From Monodelphis domestica (Eukaryota > Chordata > Mammalia > Didelphimorphia > Didelphidae), in assembly GCF_027887165.1 (NCBI RefSeq), contig NC_077228.1, positions 183,191,309 through 183,255,308 on the forward strand: DNA of 64,000 nt, written 5' to 3'. Positions 1-10,394 of this stretch are shown piece after piece (positions within the stretch are counted from its first letter, which is position 1; each line of letters begins with the position of its first letter). Under the pieces are notes generated by a model. That model did not search any database. It was not told the origin of the DNA and saw nothing but the letters and a program-made list of their open reading frames with translations. A program made the translations under genes and the position numbers.

Positions 1-940
1 ACACTTTATATACTGGCTGACCCAGTTAATATGTTGGTTAGTTTTGCTGAACTGCTCTTTCTTTTTTCTTTTTTTGTTCTTTATGATGATGGACAGGCAG
101 AGAGGAATGTATTCAGAAATGAAGATACTGGCAATTTTTTTAAAAGAAAATTTCAGATTACACCAAAAATGACTAAATTATCTGGGAACCGAATCTATCC
201 TCATTTTTATTTTATTTTAGGTAGAAAAAGGACCTTCCTAGTGAATTGGAGTCCTCCAGGGCCCTGGACTCCAGACAGGATGGATACTTGATTTCTGCAT
301 GTCCATGAGTTAGATCACAGTATTTAGAATTGAAAGAGATCTTGAGACAAACTAATCCAAACTCCTGGGGTTCTAGCAGGTTAAGTGACTCTTCCCAAAT
401 CCCATCATCAGTAGCAACGCCCCTAGTTAGAAGGCACACAGTCAGATTTTACCAGGCAGACATTCAGTTGGCATATTACTCAATATATACTGCCCTAGGA
501 TATTTCATCATTATTACAAGCAAAAGTCTCATAACTTATAATCCTTTTTTAAAATTACACTACTCTTGGGACCCTACCTCTATAATAAGAAACTCTTTTG
601 ACAAAAGTGATGTGAACTGCAGGGGTGAAGGGAGGGAATTCCAGAATGTGGGGCAGTTGTGATAAAAGGGGTTCAAATCCCCCTATTATCAACATTTCCA
701 ATTAGATGACCCAAAGGCATCTTAAACTCAATATATTCAGAAAAGAACTTATTATTCTTCCTTCCAATCCTACTGCTCTTTCTAACTTTCCTATTTCTGT
801 CAAGGGCAGCATTATCCTAGCAATCATCCAGGTTTGCAGCTCATTCTTGACTCTTCATTATTGGAGAGAAGGGATAAAACACATACTCCCCTCAGATGCC
901 TGTTGTAGAGTGACTCGAAAATTGTATTAAAATTCCTAAT
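1..940. other. SCPEP1 intron 2, no gene seen
   Basis: This is AT-rich sequence with no convincing exon. It should be intronic, because SCPEP1 exon 2 lies to its right and exon 3 was not found in the window. A short stretch near 300-450 resembles an old antisense MIR (the AGGTTAAGTGACT type). The open frames here carry no recognisable protein similarity. Confidence 0.5.
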
Positions 941-953
941 AAAAACTGGCATT

Positions 954-1259
954 AATGATCCAGAACAATTCGGAGGGATTTACAAGAAACAACACTATCC
1001 ACATCCAAAGGAAGAACTGTGGGAGCAGAAACACAGAAGAAAAACAACTGCTTGATCACATGGGTCGATGGGGATATGATTGGGGATGTAGACTCTAAAT
1101 GATCATCCTAATGCAAACATAACAATATGGAAATAGGACACATGAAAAATCCATTGGAATTTTATGTCGGCTATGGGAGGGATTGGGAGAGAGAAGGGAA
1201 AGAACATGACTCTTGTAACCAAGGAAAAATATTCTAAATTGACAAATAAAATTTTTTTT
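954..1259 (+). mobile_element. L1 3' UTR fragment with target-site duplication
   Basis: The sequence matches the 3' end of the other L1 copies in the window, with CACATCCAAAGGAAGAACTG followed by a TGGGGATGTAGACTC-type stretch, and ends in an AATAAAA/A-rich tail. It is flanked by near-identical 13 bp repeats, AAAAACTGGCATT at 941-953 and AAAAACTAGCATT at 1260-1272 (one mismatch). These read as a target-site duplication from L1 reverse transcription. The copy is strongly 5'-truncated. Confidence 0.8.
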
Positions 1260-1272
1260 AAAAACTAGCATT

Positions 1273-3270
1273 TCAGTGATGATTCAATATGACAGAATTC
1301 TAGAATCCCAGAACTAGATAGAACTCTAACAGATTATCAGGGAGTCCAGTCCCTTATCTCCAAGGTAATGAAGACAATTCCTAAAGACCTCCACAGAAGA
1401 AATATCATAACCTCCTAGATTAGGCTATACTAGAGCTTAAAATCATCCTAATGCAAAGATACTCTGGTGCATTCAATTAAAAAATAACTCTTCTTTGAAC
1501 TAAAATTTGTTTCTGGTTTCAGTCCTCTGGGGCAACAGAGAATAGTTATTAGCACCTAAAAATTGTGTATGTAAACCATTCTGAAACCTTGAACTACTTT
1601 TATAGAATTATTAATTATCAACCTGCATATGTTTGTAGGGCATTGGTACCCTTGCTTTCAGTTGTTCTTTAGCCTTAGATTCTGTTAGTTTTATCTCCTC
1701 TCTCCATGATGGAGCACCCTACCACTGGGTGGGAGGAGGCAAGAGAAGGAGACATTTTCTGAGCTAATATATTTCAAGAACATTTCTTCCAGAGAAGTCT
1801 TTGGTATTTGCAATGTCAGGTGTCTCCATTTGGTTCTCATTCATCAACTTATCAGAGACAGCCACACTGAAAGAATTATGCTCTTCAAACTGCCTAATCT
1901 TTACTATTTCATGAGATAGCCTGGGTCAGCTTACGGGAGTGAGAGGAAGGGAGAGTTGTAGCTCAGATTGCTATTTCTTGTTTAGCTTATATGTAAAGAG
2001 AATCCTTCACTGGTCAACAGTTGGTGTTGGTGAGGACTTGGTGACCAGGGCAAAGCCATGTTCAGGTAACCTAGAGTTTGTGGCAAAACTATAGTCCTGA
2101 ATCCCACCCCGAAACATATTTCCCTTCTCCCCTTTCTCATCTCCTACCCTGGAGGGATGGGGCTGACTTGATGGGTAGGAGCTATTCATTTATGCTTCTC
2201 TGCCCCCTCCTTCAGATGTGGGGAAAACAATAAAATTGAAAGTAGTCCTAAAAGATGAGGGAAGGTGACTGCCATCCCCACAGAGGTATAAATAATTGAC
2301 TAGGTTTGTCCTATCAGAGAGAAATAACCAAAGAGGTGTAATAGGTAGCAATAAGGGACTATTTAGATTGGTAATTGGTAACTAACAGATCAGGCTATTA
2401 CCTACTTTCTTCTGCCTTTCCCGCCTCCCTTCCTCCCTTCTCCTCCGTCTTGCCTCCCCCCCCTTTTGGTGATTCGCCTTCTGGTTTCTCTAAATCAACT
2501 CAGGGGTGAGTTTATGGGGGTTTCAAACTTTTTCTTTTCTCTATCTTAAATAAAAGGGCTTATTGGGGAAGATAAAGAAGGATGAGGACCTGGAAGGAAA
2601 GAGGTTTTGGGGTTTCTCTATCACTAGGATGAGTCTTAGATTGGAGGATGGTGGAATATAGTTCAATTGAGAGAAATGGCTAATAGATCTGGAAGTTCAG
2701 TCACTATCATCAACAGAGCAAGTCAGAGAGAGATATATCTGGACTTTTGTCCTTCTTTCTTCTGTCTTCCAAAATCAAAAGACCACCTCCTTTCTGTCTT
2801 CAAGGTTAAAGACATAACCCTCAGTTGGTCTGTTCCTTTCCTTCCAACTGCTTCTCCCGGTAACATTCCAAATCAGAATATTTCTCATTTGACTGACAGG
2901 TCATCACTTTCAGCTGCTCCTGTCTTTTTGCATGCTTCCCAAATTTCTCTCTCTTCCACAGAGGGCAACAGAGTGCCTCAAGGGGAAGTGGGAGAAGCAA
3001 GCAAGAAGCAGCAAATGGTCTTGCACAATTTTGCCTGTGCTGGCTATATATTTTGAAATGCTTTTGATGACTGAAAAGGAACACATAGCAAATAAGTCTT
3101 TGGGGCAAATTTTTGTTTGTTTATTTTGAAGCTTAAAATTCTTTTTCTTTTCCTGAAATGTAGATCCTAGGACCATAGATTTAGGACTGATAGAGAACTT
3201 AAAGACTTGGTCCAGCTCTCTCATTTTATGGATAAAGAAGGTGATGGGGTAGTAAGTGACTAAGCTGGAA
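1273..3270. other. SCPEP1 intronic sequence, no gene seen
   Basis: No exon or RNA gene is recognisable. Around 1300-1400 is a weak MIR-like stretch, 2400-2465 is a C/T-rich low-complexity run, and about 3160-3270 is an antisense MIR remnant that the next SINE interrupts. Overlapping frames on both strands at 2667-3224 have no protein family signature and look like chance ORFs. Confidence 0.45.
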
Positions 3271-3475
3271 TTTTTTTTTTAAGCCCTTACCTTCTGTCTT
3301 AGAATCAATACTATGTACTGGTTCCAAGGCAGAAGAGCAGTAAGGGATAGGCGATGGGGGTTAAGTGACTTGCCCAGGGTCACACAGCTGGAAAGTGTCT
3401 GAGGACTGATTTGAACCCAGGATTTTCTGGCACCAGGCTTGGCTGGCTGTTCACTGAACCACCTAACTGTCCCCA
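3271..3475 (-). repeat. marsupial tRNA-like SINE (WSINE1-like)
   Basis: This is an antisense copy. A poly-T run is followed by the CTTACCTTCTGTCTTAGAA 3' end, the GTGACTTGCCCAGGGTCACA middle, and the complement of the B-box-like GGTTCAAATC and of the 5' GGCAGCTAGGTGG end. It lies inside an older MIR. Confidence 0.85.
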
Positions 3476-3604
3476 AACTAGGATTTAAATCCATATTTTC
3501 AGATTCTAAATTCTTTTTCCAGTGTACTATGTGACACCCTTGGACTTTGTGTCATTAGTCTTCATTTTCTTTGGTTGGTCAAGTTAATATTATACCATTA
3601 TTAA

Positions 3605-3847
3605 CTATACAGACAGCTAAGGGACAATAAATAGAGCATTGAGCTTGAAATCAAGAAGAATCCTCTTGATGGTTTCAAATCTGGTTTCATACACTAGCTG
3701 GGTGACCCTGGCAATTCACTTAACTCTGTTTGCCTCAGTTACTTATCTGTAAGATGAGCTGGAGAAGGAAATAACAAACCACTTCATTTTCTTGGCCAAG
3801 AAAACCCCAAATGGCAACCAAATCAGATAAAAATGAACAACAATAAG
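3605..3847 (+). repeat. tRNA-like SINE with AACAACAA tail (MAR1-like)
   Basis: The tRNA-related head resembles the other SINEs in the window, but the 3' half is different: GAGCTGGAGAAGGAAAT, then CCAAGAAAACCCCAAATGG, ending in GAACAACAATAAG. The same 3' half occurs at 28765-29033 and, antisense, at 20356-20582 and 30738-30990, so these four are one family. Confidence 0.75.
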
Positions 3848-3933
3848 ATTTCCATTTTAAAAGAAAAAAAAACTTTAAACACAAGACTCAGAAGGCAATC
3901 CTTAAATATGTTCTTTAAAAATGAAAATAAAGG

Positions 3934-4902
3934 GGCTGCTAGGTGGCTCAGTGGATAGAGAGCTAGGTAAGGAGGTGGGAGATCCTGGGTTCAAATCTGG
4001 TCTCAGACACTTCCTAGCTGTGTGTCCTATATTCAAAGGGTGGTTTAGTTGTAACTGAGGGGTTAAGTCTTTCAGTACTGAGAGGGGGAAAGAGAGGAGA
4101 CCTCCCTTCTCAAAGTGGGGTTCAGGGGAGACAGCTGATGTTTAGCATTGGCTCAGAGAGAGGAGAGGGTTTGAAGATTTTCCCTTTTCTGCCCTCCCTC
4201 CTTAGCTATGGCTGATCTCCCAGATTCACTCTTGTTCCTCTTGTTCCCCCCTCCACTACTTGAGACCAAAGGGTCTCCCCTTGATCTGTTCACTCACACT
4301 CAGCTTGGGGAAAGATAACTTTTACTGTCAACTCAATCAGGAAATACAAAAGGAATAACGGGCAGGGAAGAATGTGAAAGGATAATGAGAAAAAGGGGGT
4401 CCCTGTTTCTATCTAAAACCCTTTTCCTCCCTCCTCGAGTTTGGAATGAACTCAGGCCTTAGCAGCCTGAGGCCCCTGAGAGAAAGTCAGGTTGACTCAC
4501 CCCTAGGCAACAGGAGCTGAGGTAAAGTCTGCTCAGGCTTCTCTTCAGAAATCCCTTCAACTGCGAAGTGTTGGGGGGAAAGATTTCCAGTCACTGGCAG
4601 GAAAAGTGGGTAAGCCTCAGGAGAAAGTCTTTTCCCACATTCTTTCTTTGGCTTCTCAAGACTGAGAGACCAACTCCTCTACTAGTCAGAGTCTTCTCCT
4701 CAAGATTCCAAATCCATTGTGGTCCCTCCCCTATCAAGGTGATCAGTTTCAAACTCTTCAGATTGGCACTTTTTTCTTTAGTGCCAGCCTCTGTCACAGT
4801 CCCTAGGCAAGTCACTTAACCCTAATTGCCTAGCCCTTGTTGTTCTTCTGCCATAGCACCAATACACAGTATTAATTCTAAGATAGAAGGTAAGAATTTT
4901 TA
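3934..4902 (+). repeat. WSINE1-like SINE split by a ~770 bp insertion
   Basis: The SINE head (3934 to about 4030) and tail (about 4797-4902) are separated by unrelated sequence. The whole unit is bounded by a 17 bp target-site duplication, AAAAATGAAAATAAAGG, at 3917-3933 and 4903-4919. A second SINE begins immediately after the right copy. Confidence 0.8.
4031..4796. mobile_element. LTR-like insertion inside a SINE
   Basis: These roughly 766 bases interrupt the SINE at its TGTGTGACCC position. The junction bases repeat approximately (GTCCTA on the left, GTCCCTA on the right), which suggests a short target duplication. The right end is TGTCACA. The element has no poly(A) and no coding capacity. 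Its composition resembles the solo LTR-like blocks elsewhere in the window, but I cannot place it in a family and the exact ends are ambiguous. Confidence 0.4.
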
Positions 4903-4919
4903 AAAAATGAAAATAAAGG

Positions 4920-5098
4920 AGCAATTAGGTGGCTTGGTGGATTGACAGCCAAGCCCACCCGGGTTCAAATATGACCTCAGACACTTCCTAGCTGTGTGAC
5001 TCTGGGCAAGTCACTTAATCCCAATAGCCTAGCCTTTATTCCTCTTCTGCCTTGGAATGGATACTTATAATAGAGTCTAAGATAGAAGGTAAAAGTTT
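4920..5098 (+). repeat. WSINE1-like SINE
   Basis: This sense copy abuts the target duplication of the preceding SINE. It has the GGGTTCAAAT B-box region, CTAGCTGTGTGACTCTGGGC and a GAGTCTAAGATAGAAGG tail. Confidence 0.85.
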
Positions 5099-5419
5099 AA
5101 CAAAAATTAAAACAAACACTCATAAGGTCTGAGACTGGTATTCATCCTTTCCCATAATCTATGGCTAAGCTGGTCATAGGTTTTGCCATAGCCTGATGGG
5201 AAAATTGAAGCCATAAGCCCTGGGAGTCCAGTTAGCTGCTGATACATAATGTCCTTTGAAATGATGAACCTCTCATCCATTGTGAAGGCTTCTCTGCTCT
5301 TATTTTGGATACCAAAGCATCTGGACAAAGGTTGTGTTTCCCACAAGAGCCAGAGAACTGACAGAACAAAGCCCCCAAAAAGCTTTCTCTCACAGCCAGA
5401 GGCATGTGGGCCCTCTTAC

Positions 5420-5568
5420 CTGAAGCCACATAATCAGGGGCAGTTCGGTGAAGTTTTTGCAAGGACTCTTGGCATAGTAAAGCCACCAGAACATGGATGC
5501 ATTTGTCCGGACTGTCACATAGTCCCAGGCTTCCTTGCCTTCCTCGACTTGCTGAACTAGAGCAAGGC
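5420..5568 (-). CDS. SCPEP1: SCPEP1 exon 2 (retinoid-inducible serine carboxypeptidase)
   Basis: On the minus strand this 149-nt exon has an acceptor TTCTTTTAG just beyond 5568 and a donor GTAAGAGG just below 5420. It encodes residues 25-73 plus the split codon for Gly24, including EEGKEAWDYVTVR, the aromatic MFWWLYYA and the CKNFTELPLIMWLQ stretch. These match the N-terminal start of the peptidase S10 fold of human SCPEP1 (EEGKEVWDYVTVR, ELPLVMWLQ). The exon ends in phase 0 after Gln73; in the family the oxyanion motif GGPGG follows at once, in exon 3, which is not in the window. Two N-glycosylation sequons are visible, Asn46-Ala-Ser and Asn62-Phe-Thr; as I recall, human has the second but not the first. 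Known family: a secreted or lysosomal serine carboxypeptidase. The Ser-Asp-His catalytic residues are encoded outside this window. Confidence 0.93.
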
Positions 5569-5586
5569 CTAAAAGAAAGAGGTTAC

Positions 5587-5610
5587 ATTCATTCATTCAT
5601 TCATTCATTC
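5587..5610. repeat. (ATTC)6 microsatellite next to a splice acceptor
   Basis: Six perfect ATTC units continue into imperfect AATCATTTACTTATTG. On the gene strand this is (GAAT)n. It ends about 17 nt upstream of the SCPEP1 exon 2 acceptor AG. Confidence 0.9.
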
Positions 5611-5781
5611 AATCATTTACTTATTGAATAACATCCAGATAAAAGACATTGGCTCTACTGGCTTCAGAGGGATTCATTTAAGATTTCAGACTTTTAGCTC
5701 CTCCATAGTACTACTAGCAGAGGTGGTGGTCCTCATGGTAGCAGAGGCTTCTTCTTCTTCCATATATTTATAAGAGTATCA

Positions 5782-5935
5782 TTTTGGCAAAACAGAGAAC
5801 TGGACTTGAGGTTAGGAAGATGAGTTCAAGCCTGCCTCTGACCATATGAATCTGGGCAAGCCACTTACCCTTAGGACTCTAGGGATACATATGCTCCCTA
5901 AGGCAATAGGGATGCTGATTTAAATTGGAACAGAG
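5782..5935 (+). repeat. SINE/MIR-like fragment
   Basis: It contains AGTTCAAGCCTGCCTCTGAC and TCTGGGCAAGCCACTTACCC, the conserved B-box and core pattern of tRNA-derived SINEs. The right end is degenerate. Confidence 0.5.
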
Positions 5936-6024
5936 TTTCTCTAACAGGACGTTGTCATGCCAATGCCATCAAAGATCAAGTCCAAAAGAATTTTTTTTAA
6001 AAATGAACCTAACAAAAAACAAAC

Positions 6025-6160
6025 TCTTAGGTGCCATTGTATTATTATAGCCAGCTTCCACGTATTCCTTTGAACTTCACAATGAGCCTGTGATAATGCT
6101 TTAATTATTATCTAGATTTTACACATGAAGGAACAGAGGTCAAGAATATCTTCTAAACCT
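6025..6160 (-). repeat. MIR remnant
   Basis: This antisense MIR-like stretch has TTCACAATGAGCCTGTGATAA followed by a TTACACATGAAGGAACAGAGG stretch, corresponding to the MIR region read as CCTCAGTTTCCTCATCTGTAAA on the sense strand. Confidence 0.5.
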
Positions 6161-6164
6161 GGTT

Positions 6165-6640
6165 CATTCCTTGACTTTCCAGATCTCTGCCCCAGTGATC
6201 ATACCTTATGCCTCTTCTTCCTTCTCCATCTACTCAAAAATACAGCGACTCCTACCTCTTTGCTGTTCCCAAGATATGCCATCTCCCACTCTATACATTT
6301 TCACTGGTTGGCCCCCATTTCTGGACTGCTCTTCTGGAGCCTCCACCTCTACAGTCTCACATGATTGGTGAGTTTGTTCCTAAACCTCCACTTGAGGAAG
6401 TTTCCAAGTTAGCCATGTTTATTCTAAACCTGGTTCGGTCCCAAGCTTTCCAGAATCTTTCTGGACCCCCAGAAAACCCTAAATTCGTGCTGTCCCCCTC
6501 TTTTTTTCAGTTCCCTTTTTATATGCTGTCTTTTTTCATTAGAATGTAAGCTCATAGAGGGCAGAGATTTTTGTTTTTGTTCCCCCAGTACTTAACATAA
6601 TGTCTAGTACATAATAAGAACTTAATAAATCCTCTTTCTC
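6165..6640 (+). repeat. L2/CR1-type LINE 3' end
   Basis: The stretch ends in GAATGTAAGCTCATAGAGGG, CAGTACTTAACATAATGTC and TAAGAACTTAATAAAT, the typical 3' terminus of L2-related elements. Overlapping frames at 6125-6549 are chance reads through this repeat. Confidence 0.65.
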
Positions 6641-7180
6641 TTTCTCTGTCTCTCAGTCTCTCTCAGTCTCTGTCTCCATATCTCAGTCCCTCTGTCTGTT
6701 TGTCTCTCAATGCAGGCAGGACTTGGACACAATTCTTTTGACTCCAAGTCCAGTGCTACAGCCATTTTGCAATGAGTGAGCCATTTATACGATAACTTGA
6801 TCATGCTATTTGCACTCTAAAACTACCTACATCTCAGAGATGGAATAAAAATAGAAATATGAATCTGAAAACCTTTGATGCTCAAAAGTCTTTAAGGAGG
6901 GCCAAAATTAAATTCAATGGATCATAATTTCACCAGTTTTTCTAAAACCTCCAAAGAATATGCACTTATATGGATGTTGTCATCTAAAAACTTGCACGGT
7001 TGAGAAGTTACTCTGTAAATCTAATCTACATTCTTCATTCTGTGGACCAAATCTACTTTTATAATCCTTCCTTTTGAGGAAAACATAGCTTGGTTCCAAA
7101 TGAAATTACATTACCTTCGCATCACACCAGCATTTCTACCAGGTAGAAAGTAGAACAGAGCTCAAAAATAAAGGGAGAGA

Positions 7181-7387
7181 AAGGGCAGCTAGGTAGTTCA
7201 GTGGAAAGAGCACCCAGGACTGGAGATGGGAGGTCCCGAGGTCCTAGACTCAAATCTGGCCTCAGACATGTCCTGGCTGTGTCACCCTAGGCAAGTCACT
7301 TAACTCCCATTGCCTAGCCTTTACCACTCTTATGTCCTAGACCCAATACCTGGTATTAATTCTAAGACAGAAGGTAAGGGTTTTTAA
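7181..7387 (+). repeat. WSINE1-like SINE
   Basis: A near full-length sense copy with GGGCAGCTAGGTAGTTCAG at the head, ACTCAAATCTGGCCTCAGAC in the middle and TTCTAAGACAGAAGGTAAGG at the tail. Confidence 0.85.
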
Positions 7388-7399
7388 AAATAAATCTAT

Positions 7400-7550
7400 A
7401 GGGGGCAGCTGGGTGTATTAAGTTCCAGGTCTATAGATGGGAGGTCCTGGGTCCCTAGACAAGCCACTTAACCTGATTGTCTAGTCCTTACTGAATTCTA
7501 CCTTGGAACCCATACTTGTATCAATTCTAAGACAGAAGGTAGAGGTTTAA
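7400..7550 (+). repeat. WSINE1-like SINE, internally deleted
   Basis: It has the same head and tail as the preceding SINE but lacks most of the B-box region, as if an internal block had been lost between GGTCCTGGGTCC and TAGACAAGCCAC. Confidence 0.75.
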
Positions 7551-7659
7551 GGAACGGGGGTAGGGGGGGAATGGGGGGGAGGAGAACAGATAGATGACAT
7601 GGCTGAGGGAAGAGATGAGGATAGTCGGGGGAAGGGAGACTAAAATGTGGATGGAGGCA

Positions 7660-8560
7660 AAGTTGGTCAACCAACAAGCATTTATTAAGGGCTTATTATG
7701 TGTCAGCCACCTACTAAGTGCTAGAGATACAAAGAAAGGTAAAAAAAACCTCTGTCCCTGCCTTCATGGAGCTCCCAATCTAATGGAGGAGACAGTGTGC
7801 AAACTATTATATACATCCAAGATACATACAGGGCAGAAGGAAGGAATTCTCAGGGGGGAGACACCAGCATTAAGGTAGACCAGGAAAAGGTAGGATTTCA
7901 GCTGAGCAAGAAATCAAGGTAAACCAGAAGGCAAAGAGGAGGGAGAATGTTCCAGAAATGGGGGACAACCAGTGAAAATGTACAGAGTGGGAAATGGAAA
8001 GTCTTTATCAAGGAGCAGCAGAATCACTGTATTTTTGAGTAAATGAGGAAGGCAGGAGAGGCATAAATTAATGGAAAAGTAAGACTAGGCCACAGAATGA
8101 ATGACTTTTTTTTTTTAACCTTCACTTTCTGTCTTAGAATCAATACTAAGTATTGATTTCAAGGCACAAAAGGGCTAGGCAACTGGGGTTAAGTGACTTG
8201 CCCAGGGTCACACAACTAGGAGGTATATGAGGCTAGATTTGAACCTAGGACCTCCCTCTCCAAGCCTGGGGGGCTCTATCCACTGAGCCACCCAGCTGCC
8301 CCTTATGAAGGGCTTTAAAAGCCCAAAATAAGATTTTAGATTTGGTCCAAGAGGTAACAGAGAGCCATTATAGTTTATGGGAGGAAAGAATGCAGCATGG
8401 TTAGGCTTGCTCTTCAGGAAGCTTCAGCAGTTGAGTAGAGGTTGGATTGGAGTGAGGAAGAATTTAAATTGAGGGGAACAGAAAGTGGCCTATGTCAGGA
8501 GGCAAGAGGACAGCAGGAAGTGTACAGATGAATTATTTCTAGTTTCCATTTCCACTCTTG
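7660..8560 (-). repeat. L2 LINE, antisense, split by a SINE
   Basis: The left end reads CAACAAGCATTTATTAAGGG then CTACTAAGTGCTAGAGATAC, the reverse complement of the L2 3' terminus. Rightward it continues into L2 body sequence (CATGGAGCTCCCAATCTAATG; AGAGAGCCATTATAG). A SINE at 8107-8302 interrupts it and the L2 resumes at GGGCTTTAAAAGCCCAAAAT. Confidence 0.75.
8107..8302 (-). repeat. WSINE1-like SINE inside L2
   Basis: This antisense copy starts with a poly-T run and CACTTTCTGTCTTAGAATC and ends CACTGAGCCACCCAGCTGCC. It is younger than the L2 it splits. Confidence 0.85.
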
Positions 8561-8574
8561 AGACACTAGCTGAC

Positions 8575-8780
8575 ATTTGATATACATATTAGCACTTCAA
8601 GGTTTACAAAATGCTTTATATACATCATCTCATTTGAACCTCGCATAGACCCTGGTCTGTTATTATTCCCCATTATACAGATGAGGAAATTTGGGCTCAT
8701 AGAGGTTAAGTGATTGAGGCAGAATTTGAACCTAGCTTTTCTTGAATCCAGGTCCAGCCCTTTATCCACAACACCATGAA
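8575..8780 (-). repeat. MIR SINE, antisense
   Basis: It contains CTAGCTGACATTTGATATAC, CATCTCATTTGAACCTCGCA, ATTATACAGATGAGGAAATT and AGGTTAAGTGATTG, in the order expected of a reversed MIR. Confidence 0.75.
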
Positions 8781-9178
8781 GTCTAAGTCAGAAAAGAAGA
8801 GGGAAGTGCTGACATTTCCATTTATAAAAGGCAAACCTTTGGTATTGGGCAAGTGAGACAAGAAGAACTAAGTAAACTTTTGATCTTATGAGTTCTAACT
8901 CCACGTTTGTCTAACCATGAAGCACTTGGCCCATGATAACAATAACAAAATGAGCAAAGAACTTCCCTATGTTGTCTCATAAAAATGCTCCTAGAAATAA
9001 GTCATGTTATTCATTACCCATTTGTAAAACTAACAAGCAAAGACCAAGAATGAGGGTGTTTTTGTTTTTGTTTTTGTTGATAAGTACAAAATAAGGGATC
9101 TTCTGATTTCACAAAATGTAGGTTGGGGACTCCCAGTTTTCTAACTATGGAAAGTCCCTTATAGAGTTGTCTGAAAGA

Positions 9179-9252
9179 ATCCCTTTCCTGATTAAAGACT
9201 TGGTTTTTCTGATTACTTTAGTAGTTCTGTGTTTTTCCCAAGTTAACAGAAG
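9179..9252 (+). repeat. 74-bp direct repeat, left copy
   Basis: The 74 bases beginning ATCCCTTTCCTGATTAAAGA recur at 9767-9840 with a single substitution (GATTACTT versus GACTACTT). The copy carries an ATTAAA poly(A)-like signal and ends in CCCAAGTTAACAGAAG. Upstream sequence shows no further match, so this looks like a leftover terminal (U5-like) piece of the LTR-like unit to its right. Confidence 0.75.
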
Positions 9253-9840
9253 TTAACTTGAATTGTCAACTTGAAATTTGGAGACCCCAAATTTGCCCTA
9301 GTCCCAGGAGAATTTGCCTCGAGGGAGGTCTCAGATTGCCAGTTTCAAAGTGAAGGATAGACCTTAAATACTTGATGATCCTAGCTTAGGCGGGTTAGCA
9401 GACCTAATCAAATGTTAAGTACTCTTTTAGACTTGGAAGTTTCCCCCATATTTCTAAAAAGACCAACACCTGAGCAGGGACCATTCTTTTAGATCTATTG
9501 TAAATAGGCCACTCCCTGATACCCCAGCCCAAGCCTGTTGATATCCTGTCAGTGTAGTTTGGACCTCTCATTGCCATGGCAATGTCCATGTCTTCTCTGT
9601 CCCTTAGTTCCCCAAAAAGGTATGTAAGTTCCCCAAGTTCTATAGTTCTTCAGATAATTCATCTAGCATGGTAATCCTCCCCAGGGATAGGTTCCTCGAG
9701 TCCCTAGGGTGTAGGCCCCGAGTAGTCTTTGGTGCTGGGCTCTGTGTAGCGGCAATTATTGGACCTATCCCTTTCCTGATTAAAGACTTGGTTTTTCTGA
9801 CTACTTTAGTAGTTCTGTGTTTTTCCCAAGTTAACAGAAG
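9253..9840 (+). mobile_element. probable solo LTR ending in the 74-bp repeat
   Basis: The spacing between the two 74-bp copies is 588 bases, so the right unit would be a 588-bp LTR-like block if the copies are homologous 3' ends. It contains no ORF of interest. It has an ATTAAA signal about 60 bases before the end and a terminal GTTAACA. The start is not certain because no matching 5' boundary is visible. LTR identity is inferred from the duplicated 3' end and the signal placement. Confidence 0.5.
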
Positions 9841-9892
9841 ACTTAGACATTGAGTGACTTGCCCCATGGTCACCTAGCTGGTATCCAAGAAT

Positions 9893-10047
9893 ATCTCTCT
9901 CTCTGTCTCTGTATCTCTCTCTGGATCTGGCTCTGTCTCTCTGTCTCTGTCTCTCTCTCTGTCTCTCTCTCTCCCTTTCTCTGTCTCTTTGCATCTGTCT
10001 CTCTGTCTCTCTTTATATATATCTCTCTCTGTGTCTTTCCCTCTCCC
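9893..10047. repeat. TC/CTGT-rich low-complexity tract
   Basis: An imperfect run of TCTCTCTG, TCTCTGTC and TCTCTC units. It produces meaningless Arg/Glu-rich and Ser/Leu-rich frames on the two strands. Confidence 0.85.
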
Positions 10048-10227
10048 TTTTTTTTTTAACCCTTAACTTCTCTCTTAGAATCAATACTGTGTATTGGTTC
10101 CAAGGCAAAAGAGTAGTAAGGGCTAGGCAATGGGGGTTAAGGGACTTGTCCAGGAAGTGTCTGAGACCACATTTGAACCTAGGACCTCCTGTCTCTAGGC
10201 CTGGTTCTCAATATACCCTGCTGCCCC
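10048..10227 (-). repeat. WSINE1-like SINE
   Basis: An antisense copy, with the poly-T run followed by TTAACTTCTCTCTTAGAATC, TTGGTTCCAAGGC and AGGACCTCCTGTCTCTAGGC. It lacks the usual GGGTCACACAGC segment in the middle. Confidence 0.8.
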
Positions 10228-10394
10228 AAGTATCCCTCTTTTTAAGTGTCTTTTTTCTCTGGATCTTTCAAGTCAAAATTTTAGAGAAGAGAAAATCATA
10301 TCACTAATCCCAGACTACTCAAACACAGCACAAAAAGGAAGGTTCAACTCTGGGTTGTCTCCAAAAATAGAGCATGTGGTGATTAGCTCTTTAA

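Noticed and set aside
4568..4819. overlapping frames on both strands
   Set aside because: They lie in a transposon-like insertion and a SINE edge, with no protein similarity.
1..5400. SCPEP1 exon 3 (GGPGGSS-type coding)
   Set aside because: I looked for it on the minus strand and found no matching frame, so it probably lies beyond the left edge.
9806..10059. Arg/Glu-rich and Ser/Leu-rich frames on both strands
   Set aside because: They are translations of a TC-rich low-complexity tract.
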